DNA of 64,000 nucleotides from Yoonia maritima (GTDB lineage: Bacteria; Pseudomonadota; Alphaproteobacteria; Rhodobacterales; Rhodobacteraceae), in the NCBI RefSeq assembly GCF_003003285.1, contig NZ_PVTP01000010.1:62001-126000 (forward strand), given 5' to 3'. A model generated the notes under the pieces. It did no database searches, had not been told where the DNA came from, and saw only the letters and a list, made by a program, of their open reading frames with translations. Shown here one piece after another: positions 9,664-19,509 of the stretch. The translations under genes were made by a program, and so were the position numbers. Position 1 is the stretch's first letter. Every line of letters starts with the position of its first letter.

Positions 9664-11055
9664 ATGATGCCCCCGAAATTCGGCACGAGCGGCCTGCGTG
9701 GATTGGTCACAGAATTGACCCCTGATTGTGTGGCCAAGTATGTCACCGCGTTCATTTCAGCATGCCCAATCGGTAGCGGGATATATGTAGGCCATGATTT
9801 GCGCGAATCGTCACCTGACATCGCAAAGTCTGTCGCAACGGCAGCGCGTGATGCGGGTGCAGATGTTACGATGTGCGGTGCGGTGCCGACACCAGCGTTG
9901 GCGTTGGCCTCTCAAAGGCAGCGCGCTGCTGCGATTATGGTTACAGGTAGCCACATCCCCGCTGACCGGAACGGACTGAAGTTTTATACGCCCAGCGGAG
10001 AAATCACTAAGGCGCATGAAAAACGGATTCTTGCATCGCTTGGGGGCAGCGGTCCTGTAGGTATTGGTCGTACGGTTCGGAACACGTCGGTTAACGATGA
10101 ATATTGCGCGCGGTATACAGTTGCTTATGCGGATGCCCTATCTGGAATGCGTATCGGGTTATACGGTCATAGCGCTGTCGGTCGGGCAATGCTTGGTGAG
10201 CTTTTAGAAGCGCTTGGCGCAGATGTTGTGATGCTGGGTTGGTCTGATCAGTTTGTGCCCTTGGATACAGAAGCGATTCCCGACGAAACACGTGTGCAAT
10301 TGCGCGCGTGGGCGCAATCATTTGGCGTTGATGCGATTGTGTCGACCGATGGCGACGGTGACCGCCCCATGCTTACTGACGGGAACGGCAATATCGTACC
10401 GGGTGACATTCTTGGGCAGATAACAGCGCAGGTTTTGGAGGCAGAAAACGTGGTTACGCCTGTTTCTTCAAACACGAGTGTTGGCCTTCTTCAATGCTTT
10501 GATAGCGTTGTACGGTCAAAAATTGGGTCGCCATTTGTGATTGCAGCAATGAAAGAGATGTCCGGCAAAACCGTTGGTTACGAAGCCAATGGCGGTTTTA
10601 GGGCTTTGGGACCGAACGGGGTTCTGCCGCCGCTAATGACACGGGATGCTGTTCTTCCCGTTGTTACAGTTCTTGCCGCGAGCCGTGAACATGGTGTGGC
10701 TGAGCTGGTTGCAGCGCAGCCAACGCGATTTACGGCGGCAAATCGGTTGCAAAATGTCCCAACGGAACGCGGGCAAGCGTTAGTGCAGCGGTTGACGGAT
10801 GACGACAAGGCGCGCGCTGAATTTTTGCAACATTTAGATGCGGCCGAAGCTGAAAGCGATTTGACAGACGGTTTACGCATGACATTAACAGACGGTCGCA
10901 TCATTCATCTTCGGCCCTCTGGAAACGCGCCTGAATTAAGATTGTATGTCGACGCGCAAAGTATTCAGGATGCTCAGACGACCTTATTTGCAGGCATATC
11001 GCTAATTTCCACACAATTAGATAGATTGAGTGCCCCTAGGTTAACCTTTGATTAA
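9664..11055 (+). CDS. manB: Phosphomannomutase / phosphoglucomutase family
   Basis: Interconverts mannose-6-phosphate and mannose-1-phosphate, the step before GDP-mannose. 463 residues, normal for the alpha-D-phosphohexomutase family. The catalytic phosphoserine loop is VTGSHIPADRNGLKFY (about residue 98), the metal loop is DGDGDRP (about 236), and the phosphate-binding loop is RPSGNAPELR near residue 420. Two adjacent ATG codons (9664, 9667) are both usable. It is the only plus-strand member of the GDP-fucose gene set. The family also includes phosphoglucomutases; the manB assignment rests on the nearby manC, gmd and fcl. Confidence 0.9.
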   Translation: MMPPKFGTSGLRGLVTELTPDCVAKYVTAFISACPIGSGIYVGHDLRESSPDIAKSVATAARDAGADVTMCGAVPTPALALASQRQRAAAIMVTGSHIPADRNGLKFYTPSGEITKAHEKRILASLGGSGPVGIGRTVRNTSVNDEYCARYTVAYADALSGMRIGLYGHSAVGRAMLGELLEALGADVVMLGWSDQFVPLDTEAIPDETRVQLRAWAQSFGVDAIVSTDGDGDRPMLTDGNGNIVPGDILGQITAQVLEAENVVTPVSSNTSVGLLQCFDSVVRSKIGSPFVIAAMKEMSGKTVGYEANGGFRALGPNGVLPPLMTRDAVLPVVTVLAASREHGVAELVAAQPTRFTAANRLQNVPTERGQALVQRLTDDDKARAEFLQHLDAAEAESDLTDGLRMTLTDGRIIHLRPSGNAPELRLYVDAQSIQDAQTTLFAGISLISTQLDRLSAPRLTFD

Positions 11056-11156
11056 CGTAGATAGTGACAAAACGCACAGACATTTGCCTACGGCCAGACC
11101 GTAGTCAAAAATAGGGCACGTTAGATTGGTTGACGTTTAACAATTTATGTCTGTGG

Positions 11157-11193
11157 GCTTCCCGTGCAGTAACGTGCGGGAAGCTTATTCTTT
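11157..11193. terminator. Hairpin between convergent manB and galE
   Basis: GCTTCCCG (11157-11164) pairs with CGGGAAGC (11177-11184) and is followed by TTATTCTTT. It lies between the manB stop (11055) and the galE stop (11192) and could end transcripts from both sides; the plus direction has the better T-tract. Confidence 0.5.
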
Positions 11194-12205
11194 AGTTGTC
11201 ATATCCGTTTGGATTGGCCGATTGCCATGCCCAAGTGCTTGCCGTCATGTCATCCAGGCCATGTGCTGCGCTCCAGCCAAGTTCTGCGGCTGCGCGTGAT
11301 GCGTCGGCCTGCATCGCAGCGATGTCGCCCGCCCGTCGCGCCGCTTGTTTTGTGGGGATTGGGTTCCCGCATGCGCGTTCAAATGCTGCGATCATGTCGC
11401 GGACGCTATAGCTTTGGCCTGTGCCGATGTTAAATGGTCGTGCGCCGGTGGACTTTTCAGCGTAATTTATCGCAGCAACATGCGCGCGGGCCAAATCGAC
11501 AACATGAATATAGTCGCGCAAACCTGTGCCGTCGGGTGTGTCGTAGTCGTTACCAAATACGGTCAACGCGTCCCGCTTGCCCACGGCGACTTGCGCGATG
11601 AATGGCATTAGGTTGTTTGGAATGTCTTTTGGGTCTTCACCAATTTTCGCAGAATGGTGCGCGCCAACTGGGTTAAAATAGCGCAGCAACACTGCTGACG
11701 TACCTGCGGTGGCTTTAGCCCAATTGGTTAGAATGTTCTCGGCCATCAACTTTGACTGACCGTACACCGACATTGGGGCTGTTGGATGGGCTTCGTCATA
11801 GGGGAGGTAGACCGGTTCACCGTATACCGTGGCGGACGATGAGAAAATGATGTTCTTACAGTCGATTCGATCCATCGCATGAAGGAGCGCGAGTGTTCCG
11901 CCGACGTTTACATCGTAATACAACAGCGGTTTTTCTTCACTCTCACCGACAGCTTTGAGCCCAGCAAAGTGAATCACTGCTTCGGGACGGAATTCTTGCA
12001 TCACGCGGTCTAGGATCGCTGGATCACGAACATCGCCTGTGAAATCCGCGACATTTCCGTTCGATAACCCGCGCACACGGTTAAGAACTTCGGGTGTGGC
12101 GTTAGAGTAGTTATCGAGTACACAGACATCGTGGCCTTGGGCCATGAGTTCAAGAAGAGTGTGACTGCCGATATACCCGGCGCCACCTGTTACAAGCACA
12201 CGCAT
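11192..12205 (-). CDS. galE: UDP-glucose 4-epimerase
   Basis: Converts UDP-glucose and UDP-galactose in the cytosol using bound NAD, supplying UDP-galactose for surface polysaccharide. 337 residues, family-typical. It shows the Rossmann motif VTGGAGYIGSH at the N-terminus, the SSSATVYG region with its catalytic serine/threonine, and the YGQSK catalytic Tyr/Lys pair (about residue 147). It overlaps the stop of the upstream serralysin gene by one base and is probably in the same transcript. Confidence 0.96.
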   Translation of the reverse strand: MRVLVTGGAGYIGSHTLLELMAQGHDVCVLDNYSNATPEVLNRVRGLSNGNVADFTGDVRDPAILDRVMQEFRPEAVIHFAGLKAVGESEEKPLLYYDVNVGGTLALLHAMDRIDCKNIIFSSSATVYGEPVYLPYDEAHPTAPMSVYGQSKLMAENILTNWAKATAGTSAVLLRYFNPVGAHHSAKIGEDPKDIPNNLMPFIAQVAVGKRDALTVFGNDYDTPDGTGLRDYIHVVDLARAHVAAINYAEKSTGARPFNIGTGQSYSVRDMIAAFERACGNPIPTKQAARRAGDIAAMQADASRAAAELGWSAAHGLDDMTASTWAWQSANPNGYDN

Positions 12206-14056
12206 TAGAGAATAAAATCATCCGTACTCAGACCCGTTACCCCAGTGACAAGAATCGCTATCTCGGCTGTGCCATCAAGGTCGCGGTCAATTTCAATTGT
12301 GGTGTCAAAACCGTTGTCGGTTACGACTAATGTGCTGGGTAACGTAAAATCTGTACCGAATCCAGAAACATCGATGAAATCAATGCCGACCTGAAAGTCA
12401 GTAATTGTGTCAGCGTGATCTGCCCAACTGTCACTAGCTGCGGCAAAGATAAATGTATCCGCGCCAGCACCACCCGTCATGGTATCTTGGCCCATACCAC
12501 CTAAGATTCGATCTGCCCCATCGCCGCCGCTTATGGCGTCGTTGCCACGTCCGCCGGATAGGTCATCGCTGCCGAAATTGCCGTTGATCGTGTCGTTCCC
12601 GCTGCCGCCAAATATCGCATCTGCACCTGAACCGCCGTTCAGCGTATCATAACCACTTCCGCCATAAATGGTGTTCGTTCCACTCTCGGTTTCAACCGTA
12701 TCGCTGCCAGAGTTCCCATAAAGTGTATCGCTGCCGGTTCCGCCGACTAAATGATCATCACCGCCGTTCCCGGATAAGGTATTGGCACTGTCGTTGCCGG
12801 TCAGCGTGTCGTTTCCAGATCCACTGCTTGCGTTTTCAATCACGACGCCATTGGCAATTGTGTAACCGCCGGAAATTCCGTTAGCAGCTGAAATAAAGCC
12901 GCCGCCGCCTACTTCGTATTGTAGCGTTGCAGGGCGAAGGTCGATGTTTACATCGAGGTTCCCGGTGTAGCCGATCGTATCGTCTCCGCCAGTGTCCCAA
13001 ATAGCCAGCCAGCCTGTGCCACTGTTGGCACTGTTGCTGTCGGGTAATTCGTAAAAACTGTCGCCACTGGCATAGGTCGTGTTGGCACCATATATTTCTT
13101 GAAGTGCAGCGATATCCAAGGCCATCGGTCCAGCGGCGTCACCGTATGAAAAACTGCTCGATGGGGCTTCGTTATAACCACCGTTATAGGACATTATTGT
13201 ATAGACGGCTTGGTTTAGGTCGTAATCGCCATAATCCCCAAAAGGAAAATCTGAGGCGCTGGGATCTAAACCGCTTAAGATCGAAGACCCGTCATGGGGG
13301 TGAGCAAGGCCCATTCCATGAAGTGCTTCGTGTACTATCGTGGAAAAACCCAGTCCCCCAGCTTGCAGGCCGTTCGTATCCCATCCAAATCCGCTGGCAT
13401 TAAATACGCCGATGCTGGACGAAGAGCCGCTCGGGTAATAGAAATATCCAAGCAAGCCATCATTATTCAGTTCATTTGAGTCGAGAACGACTTGGAAGTC
13501 AGCGTTTGCATCAGTGGATTCTACAAACGTGACATCCGTAACGGCAGAAATGGATGCGAGTGCGGACATAAACTGCGAACGTTCGTAGGCGGACCAACCT
13601 TCAGATGTGATGCCATCGCGTTCGTCGCCGTTGGTAACAAAGTAAACCGTGATAGGCTCGTCGGTGTCGGTGCGCTGTGTTCCACCATCAAGTGTGTCGA
13701 CTGGTGTTGGCGCAGTTACTGCAGTCGCACCAAGTCGATATGTGCCTGAGCCGTTGTCATCATACGCTGCTGCTTCAATAATAGAATGTACCACCTGTCT
13801 CATCCCCGATTGTCGTCTGTGAATTATAGTTGCCGCCGCTGTCATCGTCTTGTGCGATGAGGCGGCTCGTTGAGTCATAAACACGAAGATAAGGGTCAGC
13901 TAAAGAAACCCCGGTCAACGATAGTTGAACATATTCTCCAGGATCTAGGTCAATCCTGATCCAGTCTCGGTCACCGGAGGTTTCGAGCGTGTCTGAGTAA
14001 GTCCCCCCAACGCTGAGTGTGGCGGTTGTGGTGTTGTTGTTGGGAAGGTCAGGCAT
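12205..14056 (-). pseudogene. Serralysin-type RTX metalloprotease, interrupted by a +1 frameshift
   Basis: Two reading frames together spell one M10 serralysin-like protease. The 5' part (14056-13775) encodes a PPC-type domain: residues 1-93 with TLETSGDRDWIRIDLDPG. The 3' part reads through the zinc site HEALHGMGLAHP, the Met-turn TIMSYNG, then a long RTX nonapeptide array and a serralysin-type C-terminal cap. In mRNA sense, TTCTATTATTGAAGC at the junction (about 13778-13785) carries one base too many. Deleting a single T gives FYIEAAAYDDNG and a continuous 616-residue protein. The start at 14056 has AAAAGAG upstream; the in-frame ATG at 14089 has no ribosome site. This could be a recent inactivation, a sequencing error or, less likely, recoding. 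The zinc and repeat regions show no other decay. Confidence 0.8.
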
Positions 14057-14090
14057 TCGGTAATCTCTTTTACGCAAGTACTTGGGCATA

Positions 14091-14135
14091 TGCGCACTGA
14101 ATTTCGCCTGAAAATATGGCGAAATTCAGTGCGCA
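14091..14135. repeat. Perfect 18-bp inverted repeat (hairpin) upstream of the serralysin gene
   Basis: The arm TGCGCACTGAATTTCGCC (14091-14108) is perfectly complementary to 14118-14135, with the 9-base loop TGAAAATAT. It lies between the manC stop (14216) and the serralysin start (14056). No T-tract follows on either strand, so it is not a standard terminator. It could be an mRNA stabiliser, a processing site or an operator. Confidence 0.9.
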
Positions 14136-14215
14136 GCACATATTCGTTGACGCACTTTCTACAAGCAGAAGCACACTGTCAAACTTTGCTATTAAATATA
14201 GCGGTTTATCGCGGA

Positions 14216-15640
14216 TCAGGTTCTTGCATAAACATCTTCGTGACGAATAATATCGTCTTCGCCAAGATACCCCCCAGTTTGCACCTCGATCAAAACCATG
14301 TGCAATTTGCCGGGGTTTTCAAGGCGATGTTGTGCGCCAAGCGGTACGTAGATTGACTGATTCTCGGACACCAAACGAATACTTTCGTTTACGGAAACTT
14401 TGGCAGTTCCCTGAACGACAATCCAATGTTCTGACCTGTGATGATGGGATTGCAATGACAGCGATGCACCGGGGTTTACGACGATCCGTTTAACTTGAAA
14501 CCGCTCCCCCATCGCAAGGCTTTCAAACCACCCCCATGGCCTATGATCCTTTGGAAAGTGCTCAGCTTGCGGCGCATGGTTCTTTTTCAAAATTCTGACG
14601 GCGCTTTTCACATCTTGCGTTCGGCTTTTGTGAGACACCAGCACAGCGTCAGGCATTGCAACTGCGACAATATCGTCTAGCCCAATCGCGACGATGGCTT
14701 GGCCTTCGACTTCGGACCGTAGCAATGTGTTTTCACAATCAATGGCGGTGGCTGCGCCAGATAGTGACAACCCTTTGGTTTCGGTTTCACGCCAAACGGC
14801 TGCCCAATCGCCAAGGTCGGACCAACGCCCACCATAGGGGACGACAGAGAGGTTGCTGGCCTTTTCCATCACGGCATAGTCGATCGAGATGCTTGGCGCG
14901 GCGGCCCATGGTTCGGGGGCGAGGCGGAGAAAACCAAGGTCAGGCTTAGCCTCATTCACGGCAGTATTTACCGCGGCATACATGTCGGGCGCATTTGCGC
15001 GATATGTGTCCAGGATCGTCTGGACCGAAAACAAAAAGATGCCTGCGTTCCAAAGATAGCAACCCTCTGCCATCATCGTGGCAGCATCGGTTGCGTTTGG
15101 TTTTTCTACAAAAGATTTAAGGGGGCGTGGTTCTTGGGTATTTCCGGGGCGGTGCTCTAATTCAAGATAGCCGTACCCTGTTTCGGGTCGATCGGGTTTA
15201 ATCCCGAACGTAACAAGGTCGCCCGCTTCTGCGGCGGGGACAGCTGATGCGATGGCGTTCGCAAATGCATCGTCGTCAGGGATAACGTGATCTGATGGTG
15301 CAACAAGCATGAGCCCTTTGGGGTTGGTTTCGGCAATGTGCAGCGCAGCGGCTAAAATGGCAGGTCCTGTGTCTTTCCCTGTTGGCTCGATCAGAACTGC
15401 GCCCGGGTCGACACTGATTTCGTCTAATTGCTGGACGACAGTGAAGCGAAAGCTATCGCCCGTTACGACGACGGGCGCAGCATAGCGTGCTCCGCTTAGC
15501 CTTTTTACGCTGGCTTGGAACAGACTCGTTGCACCAATCAAAGGTGCAAACTGTTTCGGATAGCTTTTACGGGAAAGTGGCCACAGTCGTGTGCCTGAGC
15601 CGCCGCATAAGATGACCGGAGTAATTGTTTGTGATTCCAT
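14216..15640 (-). CDS. manC: Mannose-1-phosphate guanylyltransferase / mannose-6-phosphate isomerase
   Basis: Bifunctional enzyme (CpsB/AlgA type) making GDP-mannose from mannose-1-phosphate and GTP, with a type II isomerase domain. 474 residues. The N-terminal nucleotidyltransferase shows LCGGSGTRLWPLSRKSYPKQF-type signature residues and FVEKPN. The C-terminal cupin (about 360-465) contains RPWGWFESL and the metal-binding QSHHHRSEHW. The ATG at 15640 is chosen because AAAGG lies 8 bases upstream and it overlaps the fcl stop by one base (TAATG); an upstream GTG at 15649 lacks a ribosome site. Last gene of the gmd-fcl-manC operon. Confidence 0.95.
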   Translation of the reverse strand: MESQTITPVILCGGSGTRLWPLSRKSYPKQFAPLIGATSLFQASVKRLSGARYAAPVVVTGDSFRFTVVQQLDEISVDPGAVLIEPTGKDTGPAILAAALHIAETNPKGLMLVAPSDHVIPDDDAFANAIASAVPAAEAGDLVTFGIKPDRPETGYGYLELEHRPGNTQEPRPLKSFVEKPNATDAATMMAEGCYLWNAGIFLFSVQTILDTYRANAPDMYAAVNTAVNEAKPDLGFLRLAPEPWAAAPSISIDYAVMEKASNLSVVPYGGRWSDLGDWAAVWRETETKGLSLSGAATAIDCENTLLRSEVEGQAIVAIGLDDIVAVAMPDAVLVSHKSRTQDVKSAVRILKKNHAPQAEHFPKDHRPWGWFESLAMGERFQVKRIVVNPGASLSLQSHHHRSEHWIVVQGTAKVSVNESIRLVSENQSIYVPLGAQHRLENPGKLHMVLIEVQTGGYLGEDDIIRHEDVYART

Positions 15641-16608
15641 TATACGCACCTTTGGGGCGCGCCCGACTTTGTTTGCTCAACATACCAGTCGTATGTTGAG
15701 CTGAGCCCATCACGCAGGTTGATTTGTGGTTTCCATCCAAGATGGGCCAATTGGTCTGTATCAAGCAACTTGCGCATCGTCCCATCGGGTTTGGTGGTGT
15801 CAAATATGATCTTTCCTGAAAATCCCGCCGCATGTTTGATCATTTGGGCTAAGGCACCAATTGTTATGTCTTGGCCTGTTCCGACGTTGATGTGGCTTTG
15901 CATTGGTAGCGTGGCGTTGGCGTATGCGTGTTGCTCTAAATTCATCACAAACAGAGCAGCCTCTGCCATGTCGTCCACGTGCAGGAATTCTCGTTTTGGG
16001 GTGCCGGTTCCCCAGATGGTTACGCTGTCATTATTGTTCTGAACTGCAGCATGAAAACGGGTGATCAATGCGGGCAAGACATGTGCGTTTTGGGGATGAA
16101 AGTTGTCGCCTGGGCCATATAGGTTTGTTGGCATGATGGACCGGTAGTCTGTGCCGTACTGCCGGTTATAGCTTTCGCACAGCTTGATCCCGGCGATTTT
16201 CGCAATCGCGTAGGGTTCGTTCGTGGGTTCGAGCGGACCAGTTAACAATGCGGCTTCTGTTATCGGTTGGGCAGCTTCGCGCGGGTAAATGCATGACGAC
16301 CCAAGGAATAGTAGTTTGTCGATTCCCGCTGCGTGGGACTGGTGAATCACATTTGCCGCAATCATCATGTTTTCGTAGATAAACTGTGCGGGATAGGTGC
16401 CGTTTGCCATGATCCCGCCAACACGTGCGGCTGCAAGGATCACGGCATCTGGGCGTTCACGTTGTAGAAACTGACGCACGGTACTTTGGTCGGTTAGGTC
16501 TACTTGTGCACGGGTGGCGGTGATGACCTCGTGCTTAGCTTCCTTTTGTAGCTGCCGGACAATTGCGCTTCCGACCATGCCAGTGTGACCGGCTACATAA
16601 ATACGCAT
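15640..16608 (-). CDS. fcl: GDP-L-fucose synthase
   Basis: Converts GDP-4-keto-6-deoxy-mannose to GDP-L-fucose by epimerisation and NADPH reduction. 322 residues, typical of WcaG/Fcl. NADP-binding GHTGMVGSA at the N-terminus, LGSSCIYPR, and the catalytic Tyr-x-x-x-Lys in [10 protein letters not shown] (about residue 140). It starts one base after the gmd stop and overlaps manC by one base, so the three genes are translated together. Confidence 0.96.
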   Translation of the reverse strand: MRIYVAGHTGMVGSAIVRQLQKEAKHEVITATRAQVDLTDQSTVRQFLQRERPDAVILAAARVGGIMANGTYPAQFIYENMMIAANVIHQSHAAGIDKLLFLGSSCIYPREAAQPITEAALLTGPLEPTNEPYAIAKIAGIKLCESYNRQYGTDYRSIMPTNLYGPGDNFHPQNAHVLPALITRFHAAVQNNNDSVTIWGTGTPKREFLHVDDMAEAALFVMNLEQHAYANATLPMQSHINVGTGQDITIGALAQMIKHAAGFSGKIIFDTTKPDGTMRKLLDTDQLAHLGWKPQINLRDGLSSTYDWYVEQTKSGAPQRCV

Positions 16609-16609
16609 G

Positions 16610-17731
16610 TTATGCCTCGACCGTCATGGGTAGGCTAAGCCCGTGTTCCTGTAGCAGCGCGTGACGTCGTGCTGTTTGTAGGTCTTCGGCCACCATTTCA
16701 GCGCACATCTGTTGCGCTGTGATTTCGGGCGACCAACCAAGCTGCGCTTGCGCTTTTGTTGGATCGCCTAGCAATGTGTCCACTTCGGCGGGCCGGAAAT
16801 AGCGTGGGTCGATTCGCATGATCACGTCACCGGGTTTGACCGATGCGGCGCAGTCGCTAGTTACGGCTGTCACGGTCGCCGTTTCGTGGATGCCTTGCCC
16901 TTTAAATGCTAATTGCAGTCCCAACTCTGCCGCGCTCCAACAGATAAAGTCGCGGACAGAATGCTGGATGCCGGTGGCGATCACGTAATCCTCTGGGGTG
17001 TCTTGTTGCAGCATCATCCACTGCGCACGTACATAATCTTTGGCGTGGCCCCAATCGCGCTGGGCGTCGATGTTGCCCATGTAAAGGCAGTCCTGAAGAC
17101 CCATCGCGACATTGGCCAGCCCGCGTGTGATCTTGCGGGTCACAAAGGTTTCGCCGCGGCGGGGGCTTTCGTGGTTAAACAAGATCCCGTTGCAGGCAAA
17201 CATCCCATAAGCCTCGCGGTAATTCACGCAGGTCCAGTAGGCGAACATCTTTGCAACGCCGTAGGGGCTGCGTGGATGGAACTCGGTCTGTTCCGTTTGG
17301 GGGCTTTCGCGCACTTGGCCATATAGTTCAGATGTCGATGCCTGATAGAACCGCGTCTTCTTTTCTAGCCCAAGAAAACGGATTGCTTCGAGAAGCCGGA
17401 GCGTACCCATTGCGTCCACATCAGCGGTGTATTCCGGAGCTTCAAAGCTAACGGCGACGTGGGATTGTGCGCCAAGGTTATAAACCTCGTCCGGCTGCAC
17501 CTGTGCGATGATGCGGGTAAGGTTCGAACTGTCGGTTAGATCACCATAATGCAGGATGAACCGTGCGTCGTCTGTTTGTGGGTCTTGGTAAATGTGATCG
17601 ACGCGGGCGGTGTTGAACTGCGACGCGCGCCGCTTGATCCCGTGCACCTCGTACCCTTTTTCAAGTAGTAGTTCGGCCAGATACGACCCGTCTTGGCCGG
17701 TGATCCCGGTAATCAACGCACGTTTAACCAT
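16610..17731 (-). CDS. gmd: GDP-mannose 4,6-dehydratase
   Basis: Forms GDP-4-keto-6-deoxy-D-mannose from GDP-mannose. 373 residues, as usual for the family. Shows [14 protein letters not shown], the QASTSELYG catalytic Thr/Ser-Glu region, and [12 protein letters not shown] with the catalytic Tyr and Lys. First gene of the GDP-fucose operon; its promoter should lie in 17732-17812, before the divergent DUF2793 gene. Confidence 0.97.
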   Translation of the reverse strand: MVKRALITGITGQDGSYLAELLLEKGYEVHGIKRRASQFNTARVDHIYQDPQTDDARFILHYGDLTDSSNLTRIIAQVQPDEVYNLGAQSHVAVSFEAPEYTADVDAMGTLRLLEAIRFLGLEKKTRFYQASTSELYGQVRESPQTEQTEFHPRSPYGVAKMFAYWTCVNYREAYGMFACNGILFNHESPRRGETFVTRKITRGLANVAMGLQDCLYMGNIDAQRDWGHAKDYVRAQWMMLQQDTPEDYVIATGIQHSVRDFICWSAAELGLQLAFKGQGIHETATVTAVTSDCAASVKPGDVIMRIDPRYFRPAEVDTLLGDPTKAQAQLGWSPEITAQQMCAEMVAEDLQTARRHALLQEHGLSLPMTVEA

Positions 17732-17890
17732 TAATAGCCTCCGATGCCGCGTAGCGATTCGTTAACTACGTTGGTGCCGGAGAGGTCTTAACGACGCGTT
17801 AACCGTCGTACGGTGGGTTTAGGGATCATTTACGCTGTGGCCGCAATACTGCGCTGGATTTCACATTTCCCGAAAGGCGCGATTGTTTCC

Positions 17891-18655
17891 ATGTCCGATC
17901 AAACTCCAAATCTGTCTTTGCCGTTCATCATGCCTGCACAGGCGCAAAAACACGTTACCCATAACGAAGCGATCGAGCTTCTTGATATGATGGTGCAGTT
18001 CACCTTGGAATCAAGCATGGCGATTGCACCGCCATCGGCTCCAACCGAAGGCCAAGCTTGGGCGCTGGGCGTCGGTACGACGGGCGACTGGGTAGGGCAG
18101 GATGGCCTGATTGCAACGTGGCGGGGTGGGGGGTGGCTATTTGTCGCGCCTCGCGATGGCTGGCTGGCATGGGTCCGCGATATCGGTGAATTGCAGGTGT
18201 TGAATGGTGGTCAGTGGGTGACCAAGGGCGCGGCTGCTGAAACCCAGAATTTACCGATGGTTGGGGTGAATGCGACCGCTGACACTACCAACCGATTGGT
18301 CGTGTCGAGCGATGCAACATTGCTTAATAACGCGGGGGCTGGGCATCAGGTGAAAATCAACAAAGCGGGGGGCAGCGATACGGCTTCACTGCTCTACCAA
18401 AGTGGTTGGTCTGGCCGGGCCGAGATGGGACTGTCTGGCAGCGATGATTTCAGCATTAAAGTCAGTGCAGACGGGACAAGCTGGGCATCGGCCATCGTGA
18501 TCGATAGCGCTGATGGACGCGTGCGTATCAACCAATTGCTGCATGTGACGCCGGGTGCGGCGCCCGCAAATCCCGAAACTGGTGACATCTATTTCGATTC
18601 TTCAGCGCTGAAATTGCGCTGTTATGACGGGACCGTTTGGCACGACCTTTTCTAA
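17891..18655 (+). CDS. DUF2793 domain protein
   Basis: This is a 254-residue protein of the DUF2793 family, often found in Rhodobacterales and in phage or gene-transfer-agent tail contexts. The start at 17891 (MSDQTPNLSLPFIMPAQAQ) fits the conserved family opening with MPAQAQKHVTHNEA; the longer frame from 17813 has no ribosome site. The N-terminal third (about 1-110) is the DUF2793 domain with a tryptophan-rich WRGGGWLFVAPRDGWLAWV. The C-terminal part is beta-rich and ends in GDIYFDSSALKLRCYDGTVWHDLF, like tail-fibre or glycan-interacting tips. No phage genes lie around it. Function unknown. Confidence 0.8.
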   Translation: MSDQTPNLSLPFIMPAQAQKHVTHNEAIELLDMMVQFTLESSMAIAPPSAPTEGQAWALGVGTTGDWVGQDGLIATWRGGGWLFVAPRDGWLAWVRDIGELQVLNGGQWVTKGAAAETQNLPMVGVNATADTTNRLVVSSDATLLNNAGAGHQVKINKAGGSDTASLLYQSGWSGRAEMGLSGSDDFSIKVSADGTSWASAIVIDSADGRVRINQLLHVTPGAAPANPETGDIYFDSSALKLRCYDGTVWHDLF

Positions 18656-18682
18656 GGTCATCGACACAAAAGTAAGATTCGA

Positions 18683-18715
18683 GGGCGTGGCCATAATTGG
18701 CCGCGCCCTTTTTCT
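18683..18715 (+). terminator. Intrinsic terminator after the DUF2793 gene
   Basis: GGGCGTGGCC pairs with GGCCGCGCCC (one G-U pair) across ATAATT and is followed by TTTTTCTTT. It begins 27 bases after the stop at 18655. Confidence 0.8.
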
Positions 18716-18948
18716 TTGCCGTGCCAAAATCGAAGTACGCTGATTGTATGCAGAAAAATGGTGACACAAATGCATATAGGGTCTGATATGCTGTGGATTA
18801 ACCGTGCAGGGTGCTTGCGACAACATAGTTGCTCTGCTACATCGCGCAGGATTTTGACGCTTTCGTGATCCACGGGGGCCAAACAAGTTGCCTGTTTGCT
18901 GTCCGCTGTTGGACGGTGATCTGGGCCTAAGACATCGGAAGGGTGGAC
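18716..18948 (+). promoter_or_regulatory. Leader/promoter region of the atp operon
   Basis: About 230 bases lie between the terminator and atpH with no gene I can support. They must hold the atp promoter and 5' leader. Two tiny ATG frames (12 and 26 codons) occur but lack good ribosome sites. I cannot pick -35/-10 boxes reliably. Confidence 0.35.
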
Positions 18949-19509
18949 GTGTCCGAAACTGCTGGTATCTCCACAAGCATTGCATCGCGTTATGCGACCG
19001 CAGTGTTTGACCTTGCCAAAGAAGGCAAGGCCATCAAAGCGCTAGAAACTGACGTAGCTGCTTTGGAAACTGCAATCTCCGACAGCGCCGATTTGCGCAC
19101 GTTGCTGACATCGCCGCTGTATAGCCGCGAACAGCAGGGTGCAGCAGTTGGTGCTGTTGCGAAGAAAATGAAATTGTCTGCGACAACAAGCAACGTGATG
19201 TCTCTGCTCGCGAGCAAGCGTCGTTTGTTTGTGTTGCCGCAGTTGCTGAAAGTGCTGCAAGACATGTTGGCTGAAGAGCGCGGCGAAGTGACTGCAGAAG
19301 TCACAGCAGCGAAAAAGCTGACAAAAGCGCAAGCTGATAAGCTAGCCAAAACACTCACTGCCCAAGTGGGCAAATCTGTCACCATCAAAGAAACCGTCGA
19401 TGAGTCAATCATTGGCGGTCTTATTGTAAAAGTGGGCTCTAAGATGATCGATACGTCGATCGCCTCCAAGCTCAACGCACTCCAGAACACTATGAAAGAG
19501 GTCGGATAA
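18949..19509 (+). CDS. atpH: ATP synthase F1 delta subunit
   Basis: Peripheral-stalk subunit that links F1 to the b subunits. 186 residues with the family N-terminus SIASRYATAVFDLAKE and C-terminal GGLIVKVGSKMIDTSIASKL. The GTG at 18949 is the preferred start because GGAAGGG ends 5 bases upstream; the GTG at 18943 overlaps that ribosome site. It abuts atpA: the atpH stop is at 19507-19509 and atpA begins at 19510. Confidence 0.96.
   Translation: MSETAGISTSIASRYATAVFDLAKEGKAIKALETDVAALETAISDSADLRTLLTSPLYSREQQGAAVGAVAKKMKLSATTSNVMSLLASKRRLFVLPQLLKVLQDMLAEERGEVTAEVTAAKKLTKAQADKLAKTLTAQVGKSVTIKETVDESIIGGLIVKVGSKMIDTSIASKLNALQNTMKEVG

Noticed and set aside
12500..12800. Second short-period repeat block suspected as tandem DNA repeat
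   Set aside because: It is the RTX array of the serralysin-type gene, coding and in frame.
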